In this document: one piece after another, positions 1-6,915 of the stretch
Numbering within the stretch: the first letter of the stretch is position 1
How the letters are laid out: each line of letters starts with the position of its first letter
From: a bacterium
Lineage (GTDB): Bacteria; Nitrospinota_A; UBA7883; JACRGQ01
Direction of reading: 5' to 3'
DNA length: 9,064 nucleotides
Assembly (NCBI GenBank): GCA_021815535.1
Contig: JAKAGL010000076.1
Location: 1-9,064 of the forward strand
The notes under the pieces: model-generated
Database searches by the model: none
What the model was told of the DNA's origin: nothing
The model's input: the letters and a program-made list of their open reading frames with translations, nothing else
Translations under genes and position numbers: made by a program

Positions 1-1065
1 GCGACCAACTCGCTTGGCGAGGATTACTGCGTTACCCATCTCGAAGCCGCAAAGAAACTCTACGGCAAATGGGCCGAGCGGCTCGGCACCTGCATCAGAA
101 ACCACATGATGATGGAAGACATGAAGCTGGGCAAGGGGCCGATCCTTATGAACACCCACACGGCGCTCCAGAAACTGGCGGAGACCATGACCCCCAAGGA
201 GATCAAGCATCTCGAAGCGGAAGCGTGGGAGGATTTTCTGGATATGACCATCGCCCAGGCCGGCGTGTGGGCCGCCAACAACATCGAGCCGGAGAAAGTG
301 CCGTCCGAGATCATGCCATCGGAACCGTATCTGCTCGGCTCCCACGCCGGCTGCGCGGGGCTGTGGGTGAGCGGTCCGGAGTATTTCGGGCCAAAGGAAT
401 GGTGCTGGGGCTACAACCGGATGACGACGGTTAAAGGACTCTTTACGGCCGGCGATGGCGTGGGGGCTTCGGGCCACAAGTTCTCTTCCGGCTCGCACGC
501 GGAGGGGAGGATCGCCGGCAAATCGATGATCGCCTGGATCTTGGATAACCGCGGCTACCAGCCGTCGGTTGCCGCCAGCGCGGACGACTTGGCCTACGAG
601 GTATACCGGCCCTTGGAAACTTTCGCCCAGTACAAGAACTACACCACCGCCGATGAGATCAACCCAAACTACATCAAGCCGAACATGTTCCAGATGCGCC
701 TGCAAAAGATCATGGACGAATATGTAGGCGGCATCTCGACATGGTACCTGACCAGCAAGACGATGCTGGAGGCGGGCCTGAAACATCTTGAGATGTTGAA
801 AGAGGACAGCGCGAAGCTGGGCGCGGGCGACCTGCATGAACTGCTCCGCGCGTGGGAAAACTACCACCGCCTCTGGGCGGCCGAGGCGCACGCCCGGCAT
901 ATTCACTTCCGCGAAGAGACGCGCTATCCCGGCTATTACTACCGGGGCGATTTCCTCGCCCTGGACGATGCGAACTGGCGCTGTTTCGTGAATTCCAAGT
1001 ACGATCCGAAAACCGGCAAATGGAATATTTTCAAACGCGAGTACAAACAGATAATCCCCGATTAA
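1..1065 (+). CDS. aprA: Adenylylsulfate (APS) reductase alpha subunit, 3' part
   Basis: AprA is the FAD subunit of cytoplasmic APS reductase, which interconverts APS and sulfite plus AMP together with the iron-sulfur subunit AprB. The frame is open from base 1, so the start and roughly the first half of the protein (family about 650 residues) lie to the left; 354 residues remain, ending in TAA at 1063-1065. In fragment numbering, a GSHAG segment with His115 sits about where the catalytic His398 of the Archaeoglobus enzyme is expected, judged by distance from the C-terminus and not by alignment. Residues 148-170 carry the second FAD-binding segment (FTAGDGVG, then SSGSHAEGR). The remainder is the helical C-terminal domain, ending with the aromatic-rich stretch YPGYYYRGDF (about 304-313) and FVNSKYDP. 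aprB is expected just upstream. The coupling to qmoABC downstream fits a dissimilatory enzyme. Whether it runs reductively or oxidatively cannot be told from this fragment. Confidence 0.97.
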   Translation, partial: ATNSLGEDYCVTHLEAAKKLYGKWAERLGTCIRNHMMMEDMKLGKGPILMNTHTALQKLAETMTPKEIKHLEAEAWEDFLDMTIAQAGVWAANNIEPEKVPSEIMPSEPYLLGSHAGCAGLWVSGPEYFGPKEWCWGYNRMTTVKGLFTAGDGVGASGHKFSSGSHAEGRIAGKSMIAWILDNRGYQPSVAASADDLAYEVYRPLETFAQYKNYTTADEINPNYIKPNMFQMRLQKIMDEYVGGISTWYLTSKTMLEAGLKHLEMLKEDSAKLGAGDLHELLRAWENYHRLWAAEAHARHIHFREETRYPGYYYRGDFLALDDANWRCFVNSKYDPKTGKWNIFKREYKQIIPD

Positions 1066-1069
1066 TGAA

Positions 1070-1110
1070 CCCTGCGGTACGGCTTGAAAAAGCCGTGCCC
1101 CGGCGCAGGG
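1070..1110 (+). other. Intercistronic stem-loop with GAAA tetraloop between aprA and qmoA
   Basis: The 61-base gap after the aprA stop is mostly one fold. The inner arms ACGGCTT (1079-1085) and AAGCCGT (1090-1096) pair perfectly around a GAAA loop (1086-1089), and the stem extends to 1076 and 1099 with one G-U pair, about 10 bp in all. Outer arms CCCTGC (1070-1075) and GCAGGG (1105-1110) add 6 bp, with a bulge of five bases at 1100-1104. No T-run follows, so it does not look like an intrinsic terminator, and qmoA starts 17 bases later. My inference is an mRNA processing or 3'-end stabilising hairpin that could let aprBA transcript accumulate above qmoABC-sat. The pairing is seen directly; the role is inferred. 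Confidence 0.6.
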
Positions 1111-1126
1111 TGGAATACGGAGCTAT

Positions 1127-2383
1127 ATGGCGAAGCCAGCCCCACGATATCCGGTATTGGTGATCGGCGGAGGCATCGCCGGCATTACCGCCGCGGTCGA
1201 AGCGGCCGAATGCGGCGCGAAGGTGATCCTGGTGGAAAAGCGGGCGCACCTCGGCGGCAGGGTGGCGCGGATGCACAAATACTTTCCAAAACTCTGCGCC
1301 CCGTATTGCGGCCTTGAACTGAATTACCGCCGCATCCGGGAAAATCCTGATATCAACGTTCATACGCGGGCGGATGTGTTGGAGATCGCCGGACAATACG
1401 GCGATTTCTCCGTGAAGGTAAGGCTGCAACCGCAGATGGTGAATGCCAACTGCACCGCGTGCGGGAAATGCGCCGAAGTTTGCCCGGTCGAACGGCAAGA
1501 CCATTACAACTACGGCATGGGGAAAACGAAGGCCATCTACTTGCCGCACCCCATGGCCTTTCCGCCGCGGTACAACATCAGCAAAAAGGCGTGCCGTGGG
1601 AAGGAATGCAATAAATGCGTGGAGGTGTGCGGGTACGGCGCAATAAACCTCGATGCCCGTGAAACCGTTATGGCGTTGAAGGCGCACTCGGTTGTTCTGG
1701 CGACCGGGTGGGAACCATACAACGGCGCAAAGCTGCAGGGCCTCTCCTTTGGCGTATCGCCGAACGTGATCAGCAATGTCCAAATGGAGCGCCTTGCATC
1801 GCCCGACGGCCCGACGAAAGGAAAACTGGTGCGCCCTTCGGACGGAAAGGAAGTGCGCGAAGTGGTGTTCGCCCAATGCGCGGGATCGCGGGATGAGAAT
1901 CATCTGCCGTACTGTTCGTCGGTCTGCTGTCTCGCCTCGTTGAAGCAGGCCGCGTACGTGCGCGAAGCCGCGCCGGATGCCAACATCTACATCTATTACA
2001 TCGATATCAGGACCCCCGGCAAGTACGAGCGGTTTTACCAGAAGATCGCCGCCGAGCCGAAGGTGACGTTGATAAAAGGAAAAATCGCCAAAGCGGAACA
2101 TGACCCGGAAACGGGCGGTGTGATCATCACCGCCGAAGATGTAATGGCGGGGAAGAAGATCACCCGCAAAGCCGACCTGGTTATACTCGCCACCGGCATG
2201 CAGCCCGCCGCGCGCAACGGCCTGGCGGGTTTAAAAACGGACGAAAACGGCTTTTTCGTCGACGCGGCCCTTGCGCGTGGAATTTACGCGGCTGGCGCGG
2301 CGAAGCTTCCCCATGATGTCAGCGCCACCATAATGGATGCCACCGCCGCCGCGCTGAAGGCGGTCTATGGGCGATGGCCATGA
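1127..2383 (+). CDS. qmoA: QmoA, HdrA-like FAD/iron-sulfur subunit of the Qmo complex
   Basis: QmoA is a flavoprotein subunit of the quinone-interacting membrane-bound oxidoreductase and is related to heterodisulfide reductase HdrA. The complex is thought to carry electrons between menaquinone and APS reductase. At 418 residues it has the usual family length. A Rossmann FAD motif GGGIAG lies at residues 14-19, with the acidic residue E37 closing the fold and HLGG at 41-44. A cluster motif C109-x2-C112-x2-C115-x3-C119-P follows, then a second cysteine group C156-x4-C161-x2-C164-x3-C168 that lacks the usual Pro. The HdrA signature C251-AGSRD, then Y262-C263-x3-C267-C268, and a RTPGKYE segment come next; this pattern binds a 4Fe-4S cluster in HdrA. 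No membrane segment is visible. The ATG at 1127 has GGAG at 1119-1122, four bases away. The 3' end overlaps qmoB, implying translational coupling. Confidence 0.95.
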   Translation: MAKPAPRYPVLVIGGGIAGITAAVEAAECGAKVILVEKRAHLGGRVARMHKYFPKLCAPYCGLELNYRRIRENPDINVHTRADVLEIAGQYGDFSVKVRLQPQMVNANCTACGKCAEVCPVERQDHYNYGMGKTKAIYLPHPMAFPPRYNISKKACRGKECNKCVEVCGYGAINLDARETVMALKAHSVVLATGWEPYNGAKLQGLSFGVSPNVISNVQMERLASPDGPTKGKLVRPSDGKEVREVVFAQCAGSRDENHLPYCSSVCCLASLKQAAYVREAAPDANIYIYYIDIRTPGKYERFYQKIAAEPKVTLIKGKIAKAEHDPETGGVIITAEDVMAGKKITRKADLVILATGMQPAARNGLAGLKTDENGFFVDAALARGIYAAGAAKLPHDVSATIMDATAAALKAVYGRWP

Positions 2384-4518
2384 CCCACGTGAATGCGATG
2401 CGGGTATTCATTTGCACCGGCTGCGATATCGGAGCGTCGGTGGATGTGGATAAGCTGTGCAAGATACCGGTGGAGTTGGGCGCGCCCCAGGCCGCGCGCC
2501 ATCCGTGCCTGTGCGGCGAAGAGGGATTGCAATATCTGCGCAAAGAGGTGGCCGAAGGGGCGGACCGCATCGTGATCGCCGCCTGCTCGGGCAGGGTATA
2601 TGCGGACCGCTTCGATTTCGGCAAAGACGTTCTGGTGGAGCGGACCGCATTGCGCGAGGCGGTGTGGGTCTCAACGCCGAATGACGCCGATACCCAGCTG
2701 TTGGCGGAAGACTATCTCAGGATGGGAATCGTCAAACTGCAAAAATCCGCAAAGCCGGAGCCATACATTCACCAATTGGACGATACGATACTGGTGGTCG
2801 GCGGCGGGATAACCGGAATGACCGCCGCCCTGGCCGCCGCCGAAGCCGGCAAGCCTGTGCGGTTGGTGGAGAAGGAAGCGGCTCTCGGCGGTTTCGTGGG
2901 AAAACTCAAACGCCGTTTTCCCGTTGACGGTACCGGCGAACCGGTTGAGACGAATATCGCGGCAATGTCCGAAGAAGTAAGAAAGCATCCGGCGGTAACG
3001 GTACACCTCTCGTCCGAGGTCGTTTCCATCTCGGGCCAGCCGGGCGAGTTCGATGTGCGCATCAAAACGCCGCAAGGGGAGATTGCCGCCAGGGCCGGGG
3101 CGATAGTCCAGGCGTCGGGGTTCAAGCCCTACGATATCTCAAAGCTTGGGCACCTTGGCGGCGGGACGGTTGCCGACGTTATCACCAGCGCGCGGTTTGA
3201 GGAGATCGCCGCGTCAGGCCGGATACGCCGCCCGTCGGATGCGAAAGAGCCGTCCAGCGTGGCCTTTATCCAGTGCGCGGGGTCGCGCGATGAAAAGCAT
3301 CTTCCGTATTGCTCTTCGTTTTGCTGCATGACATCGCTGAAGCAGGCCCATTACATCCGGCAGCAGAACCCGGATGCGAAAGTTTACATTTTCTACCGCG
3401 ATATGAGAACGCCCGGCAAATACGAGCTTTTCTATAAACAGATGCAGGACGACGATGGCGTGTTCATGACGAAGGGGGATGTGGCATCGGTCACCGGCGT
3501 CGACGGCGGCGTTGAGATCGTGGTGAACGATACCCTGCTGGGTGAGAGCATCCGCGTAAAAGCGGACATGGCCGTGCTGGCGGTCGGCATGGAGAGCGCC
3601 GCCAAGAACGGCGGGGCGTTGCACCTTACCTACCGGCAGGGGCCGGAACTGCCGGAACTTAACTACGGATTTCCCGATTCGCATTTTGTCTGTTTCCCCT
3701 ACGAAACCCGGCGCACCGGCATTTACGCGGCGGGGGCAGTGCGTCATCCGATGGATGCCGCGCAATCAGAGACCGATGCGGCCGGCGCCGTCCTCAAGGC
3801 AATCCAGTGCATCACCCTCGCGTCGGCAGGCAAATCGGCCCACCCGCGGGCGGGCGATACCAGCTATCCCGAAATCGCCTTCGAGCGGTGCACCCAGTGC
3901 AAGCGGTGCACCGAGGAATGCCCATACGGCATGTACGATGAAGACGCCAAGGCGACCCCGCAGCCGAATCCGTTGCGGTGCCGCCGCTGCGGCACCTGCA
4001 TGGGCGCCTGTCCGCAGCGGATCATATCGTTCAAGAATTACAGCGTCGATATGTTCAGCTCCATGATCAAGGCCATCGGCGTCCCGGGGGAAGAAGAGGG
4101 GAAGCCGCGCATCCTCATCCTCGCCTGCGAGAACGATTCGATGCCGGCCTTTGACATGGCGGCAAAACTCCGGCTGAAACTGAGCCCCTATATCCGCGTG
4201 ATCGGCCTGCGGTGTTTGGGCTCGATGAACATGGTTTGGCTGAACGATGCGTTTGCCAAGGGGCTGGACGGCGTGCTGCTCTTCGGCTGCAAATTCGGCG
4301 ATGAGTACCAGTGCCACAACATGAAAGGGAGTGAGCTGGCGTCGGAGCGGCTCTCGAAGCTGGAGGAAACGCTGGGGCGCATGTCGCTGGAGCCGGAGCG
4401 GGTGCGTTTTGTGCCGATCGCCATTGACGACGCCCATGCGTTGCCGGGCATCATCGGCGATTTCATGAAGGTGATCGAGCGGGTGGGGCCGAACCCGTTC
4501 AAGGAATTTGCGGATTGA
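2374..4518 (+). CDS. qmoB: QmoB, HdrA-like flavoprotein fused to an MvhD-like domain
   Basis: QmoB is the second HdrA-like subunit of the Qmo complex, at 714 residues the usual size. From the N-terminus it has an HdrA N-terminal cysteine domain (C14-TG-C17, C45-L-C47, C71), then an FAD motif GGGITG at 143-148 with ALGG shortly after. The HdrA cluster signature C301-AGSRD, Y312-C313-x3-C317-C318 is followed by a two-cluster ferredoxin domain (C506, C509, C512, C516-P; C536, C539, C542, C546-P). The C-terminal domain, from about residue 580, resembles the hydrogenase delta subunit MvhD, with C585, C614, C639 and C647 in a GCKFGDEYQC context. The signature around 301-345 closely matches QmoA, so the two are paralogues. 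The start is uncertain: ATG 2374, ATG 2380 (an ATGA overlap with the qmoA stop) and ATG 2398 are all in frame, and none has a clear Shine-Dalgarno, which suggests coupled translation. Confidence 0.95.
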   Translation: MAMTHVNAMRVFICTGCDIGASVDVDKLCKIPVELGAPQAARHPCLCGEEGLQYLRKEVAEGADRIVIAACSGRVYADRFDFGKDVLVERTALREAVWVSTPNDADTQLLAEDYLRMGIVKLQKSAKPEPYIHQLDDTILVVGGGITGMTAALAAAEAGKPVRLVEKEAALGGFVGKLKRRFPVDGTGEPVETNIAAMSEEVRKHPAVTVHLSSEVVSISGQPGEFDVRIKTPQGEIAARAGAIVQASGFKPYDISKLGHLGGGTVADVITSARFEEIAASGRIRRPSDAKEPSSVAFIQCAGSRDEKHLPYCSSFCCMTSLKQAHYIRQQNPDAKVYIFYRDMRTPGKYELFYKQMQDDDGVFMTKGDVASVTGVDGGVEIVVNDTLLGESIRVKADMAVLAVGMESAAKNGGALHLTYRQGPELPELNYGFPDSHFVCFPYETRRTGIYAAGAVRHPMDAAQSETDAAGAVLKAIQCITLASAGKSAHPRAGDTSYPEIAFERCTQCKRCTEECPYGMYDEDAKATPQPNPLRCRRCGTCMGACPQRIISFKNYSVDMFSSMIKAIGVPGEEEGKPRILILACENDSMPAFDMAAKLRLKLSPYIRVIGLRCLGSMNMVWLNDAFAKGLDGVLLFGCKFGDEYQCHNMKGSELASERLSKLEETLGRMSLEPERVRFVPIAIDDAHALPGIIGDFMKVIERVGPNPFKEFAD

Positions 4519-4520
4519 AT

Positions 4521-5630
4521 ATGAATAACGTTGAATATCTGCAACCCGATCTGGCGTTCGTCGCCCGGCTGAAACAGGCTGGCGGGGAGAACGTGAAGAA
4601 ATGTTTCCAGTGCGCCACCTGCGTGGCGGTGTGCGATGTGACACAATCCGACAAGCCGTTTCCGCGCAAGGAAATGATATTGGCGCAGTGGGGGCTGAAG
4701 GACAAGCTGTTTTATAACCCTGATGTCTGGTTATGCCACCAGTGCGGCGATTGCACCGCGCACTGTCCACGGGGCGCGAAACCTTCGGAGGTGCTTGCGG
4801 CGGTGCGCGATCTTTCGCTTGCCGAACACGCCGTGCCGCGATTTTTAGGCAAAATGCACGCATCCCCCGCTGCTCTGGCGGCGTTGTTCGCGTTACCCGC
4901 CGCCATCCTGCTCCTGGCGGCGATGTACGCAAACGGCCTGACGATACCCGGGGGGGAGATCGTCTATTCGCATTTTTTCCCGCTGAAGGTGATCGATTCC
5001 ATCTTCATTCCCGGCGCGCTGTTCGCCATCATCACTTCATTCTTAAGCCTTAAAAAATTCTGGGGCGGCATGCAACGGAACAACCGGGAGAAAAAAGCGC
5101 CGGACGTTGCCGCGGTATTGGGGGCCGTCAAAGATATTCTGCTCCATAAAAAATTCGCCCAATGCCGTACCAACAAACCGCGTTACACCGGCCATTTGCT
5201 CGCGTTCTTCGGCTTCCTGGCGCTGTTCGCCACCACCAACCTGGTGATGATGTACCACTACCTGCTTGGCCGGGAAACGCCGCTGGCCCTGGGCGACCCG
5301 GTGAAGCTGCTTGGCAATGCGGGGGCGGTGACGGCATTTGCCGGGGTCAGCTACATCATCGCGCGGCGGCTTGCGGCGCCGGATGAAACGGGAAAAGCCT
5401 CCTATCAAGACTGGACGTTTATTTTAACCCTGTACGCCGCCATCATCACAGGCATCCTGGCGGAATCGGCGCGGCTTGCCGGTATTCCCGCCGCCGCGTA
5501 TCCAATCTATTTCACGCATCTCGTTCTCGTGTTTTTTCTTATCGCGTATCTGCCGTTTTCAAAGTTCGCGCACATGCCTTACCGGGCCGCCGCCATGGTT
5601 TATGCGCGGTCAAACAGCAAAACCAATTGA
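4521..5630 (+). CDS. qmoC: QmoC, HdrC-like iron-sulfur domain fused to cytochrome b membrane domain
   Basis: QmoC anchors the Qmo complex and exchanges electrons with menaquinone. Residues 28-38 (C28, C31, C34, C38) and 72-83 (C72, C75, C78, C82-P) form two 4Fe-4S motifs like those of HdrC. Six hydrophobic stretches follow, at about 116-136, 157-177, 224-246, 261-281, 298-316 and 327-345, as in the NarI/HdrE cytochrome b family. His residues at or near helix ends (H209, H225, H246, H333, H351) are candidates for heme b ligands; I cannot assign them without an alignment. A charged loop at 178-222 separates helices 2 and 3. At 369 residues the length is normal. I chose ATG 4521. A TTG at 4515, which overlaps the qmoB stop, is in frame and sits nine bases after AAGGA (4501-4505), so a protein two residues longer is possible. 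The presence of QmoC argues against the Gram-positive type that uses HdrBC instead. Confidence 0.95.
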   Translation: MNNVEYLQPDLAFVARLKQAGGENVKKCFQCATCVAVCDVTQSDKPFPRKEMILAQWGLKDKLFYNPDVWLCHQCGDCTAHCPRGAKPSEVLAAVRDLSLAEHAVPRFLGKMHASPAALAALFALPAAILLLAAMYANGLTIPGGEIVYSHFFPLKVIDSIFIPGALFAIITSFLSLKKFWGGMQRNNREKKAPDVAAVLGAVKDILLHKKFAQCRTNKPRYTGHLLAFFGFLALFATTNLVMMYHYLLGRETPLALGDPVKLLGNAGAVTAFAGVSYIIARRLAAPDETGKASYQDWTFILTLYAAIITGILAESARLAGIPAAAYPIYFTHLVLVFFLIAYLPFSKFAHMPYRAAAMVYARSNSKTN

Positions 5631-5642
5631 GGAGATAAAGCC

Positions 5643-6857
5643 ATGCCTGCCCTGATAGCGCCACACGGAGCTAAAAATTTAAAACCCCTGCTTCTCAACG
5701 GCGCGAAACTTGCCGCGGCGCGGCAGAAAGCCGAAAAAATGCCGCAACTGCGGATGACCTCGCGCGAGACGTGCGATCTGATCATGATGGGCATCGGCGC
5801 GTTTACGCCGCTCACCGGGTTTATGGGGAAACGCGACTGGAAAGGGGTGTGCGCCAATTACAAAATGGCGGACGGCCTTTTCTGGCCGATACCGATCACG
5901 CTTTCCATTTCGCGCGAGAAGGCGAAGGGGTTGCGGAAAAACAGCGAAGCGGCGCTGGTGGACGATGAGAGCGGCGAGTTGATGGGAAGCATCCTCATTA
6001 AGGATATGTACGAGCCGGATCTGGAGTACGAATGTAAAACGGTCTTCCGTACCATCGATAAGGCTCATCCGGGAGTCGCCAACGTGATGGCGCAAAAACC
6101 GGTAAACGTTGGCGGGCCGGTGAAGGTTTTTAGCGAAGGCGGGTTTCCCGAAAACTTTAAAGGGCTGTACATGCGGCCGGAGGAGAGCAGGCGGATCTTC
6201 ATGGAAAAGGGGTGGGAGACCGTGGCGGCCCTCCAGTTGAGAAACCCGATGCACCGTTCCCACGAGTATCTGGCCAAAATTGCCATTGAAATCTGCGACG
6301 GCGTTTTTATCCACCAGCTTGTCGGCAAGCTGAAAGAGGGGGATATTCCCGCCCACATCCGCGTGAAAGCCATCAACGTGCTTACAGAGCAATATTTCGT
6401 GCCCAACACCTACCTTATGGGCGGGTACCCGCTGGATATGCGGTACGCGGGGCCGCGCGAGGCGCTGTTGCACGCCCTGTTCCGCCAGAATTTCGGCTGT
6501 ACCCATCTCATCATCGGGCGCGATCACGCGGGGGTGGGCGAATATTACGGCCCGTTCGAAGCGCATAAAATATTTGATGAGATACCCAAAAATGCCCTGC
6601 GGATACAGCCGTTGAAGATCGACTGGACGTTCTTTTGCCGGAAGTGCGACGGCATGGCCTCGATGCGCACCTGCCCGCATGGCAAGGACGACAGGATCTT
6701 GCTGAGCGGCACAAAGCTGCGCAAGATGCTATCGGACGGCGAACCCGTTTCGCCGGAATTCAGCAGGCCTGAGGTGCTGGTGATACTGAAAGAGTATTAC
6801 GATTCCCTCGAGAACAAGGTGGAGATAAAACTCCATAAATACTCAGAAGGGGAATGA
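5643..6857 (+). CDS. sat: Sulfate adenylyltransferase (ATP sulfurylase), dissimilatory type
   Basis: Sat makes APS and pyrophosphate from sulfate and ATP in the cytoplasm, the entry step of sulfate reduction, or makes ATP from APS in sulfur oxidisers. The 404 residues contain the full set of active-site motifs: QLRNPMHRSHE at 198-208 (nucleotide-binding HxxH), GRDHAG at 292-297, and SGTKLR at 355-360. Residues 332-346 hold C332-x2-C335-x8-C344-P-H346, a metal-type group where bacterial and archaeal homologues bind zinc; the exact His ligand is uncertain. There is no APS kinase domain, so this is a single-function enzyme. ATG 5643 has an excellent Shine-Dalgarno, AGGAG (5630-5634), overlapping the qmoC stop, and only 12 bases separate the genes. 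No promoter space exists, so sat should be transcribed with qmoABC. The order here, with sat after qmoC, differs from Desulfovibrio, where sat is at another locus, and from Chlorobium, where sat lies before aprBA. Confidence 0.97.
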   Translation: MPALIAPHGAKNLKPLLLNGAKLAAARQKAEKMPQLRMTSRETCDLIMMGIGAFTPLTGFMGKRDWKGVCANYKMADGLFWPIPITLSISREKAKGLRKNSEAALVDDESGELMGSILIKDMYEPDLEYECKTVFRTIDKAHPGVANVMAQKPVNVGGPVKVFSEGGFPENFKGLYMRPEESRRIFMEKGWETVAALQLRNPMHRSHEYLAKIAIEICDGVFIHQLVGKLKEGDIPAHIRVKAINVLTEQYFVPNTYLMGGYPLDMRYAGPREALLHALFRQNFGCTHLIIGRDHAGVGEYYGPFEAHKIFDEIPKNALRIQPLKIDWTFFCRKCDGMASMRTCPHGKDDRILLSGTKLRKMLSDGEPVSPEFSRPEVLVILKEYYDSLENKVEIKLHKYSEGE

Positions 6858-6915
6858 GGAGGGCGGGGCCGCCCATCGGAAAACGGCCCGGCGTTCGCAA
6901 AAGAACCGGCCCGCG
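6858..6915. terminator. Convergent gap with GC-rich inverted repeats, possible two-way terminator
   Basis: These 58 bases separate the stop of sat from the stop of the TPR gene on the other strand. GGGCG (6861-6865) pairs with CGCCC (6870-6874) around a four-base loop. Alternatively GGGCCG (6866-6871) pairs with CGGCCC (6884-6889) across 12 bases, so the two folds exclude each other. No run of four or more T follows either stem on the + strand; on the - strand the only short T-runs are inside or before the stems. Termination here is expected from the convergent layout, but the sequence does not show a textbook intrinsic terminator. Confidence 0.35.

Noticed and set aside
1031..2101. Long - strand open frame (356 codons) opposite qmoA
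   Set aside because: A shadow of qmoA with no family resemblance and a composition typical of antisense frames.
3766..4932. Long - strand open frame (388 codons) across the qmoB-qmoC junction
   Set aside because: Rich in Arg, Ala and His as expected for a GC-rich antisense shadow, and it lies across two clearly real genes.
5679..6680. Long - strand open frame (333 codons) opposite sat
   Set aside because: A shadow of sat, whose catalytic motifs are intact in the other strand.
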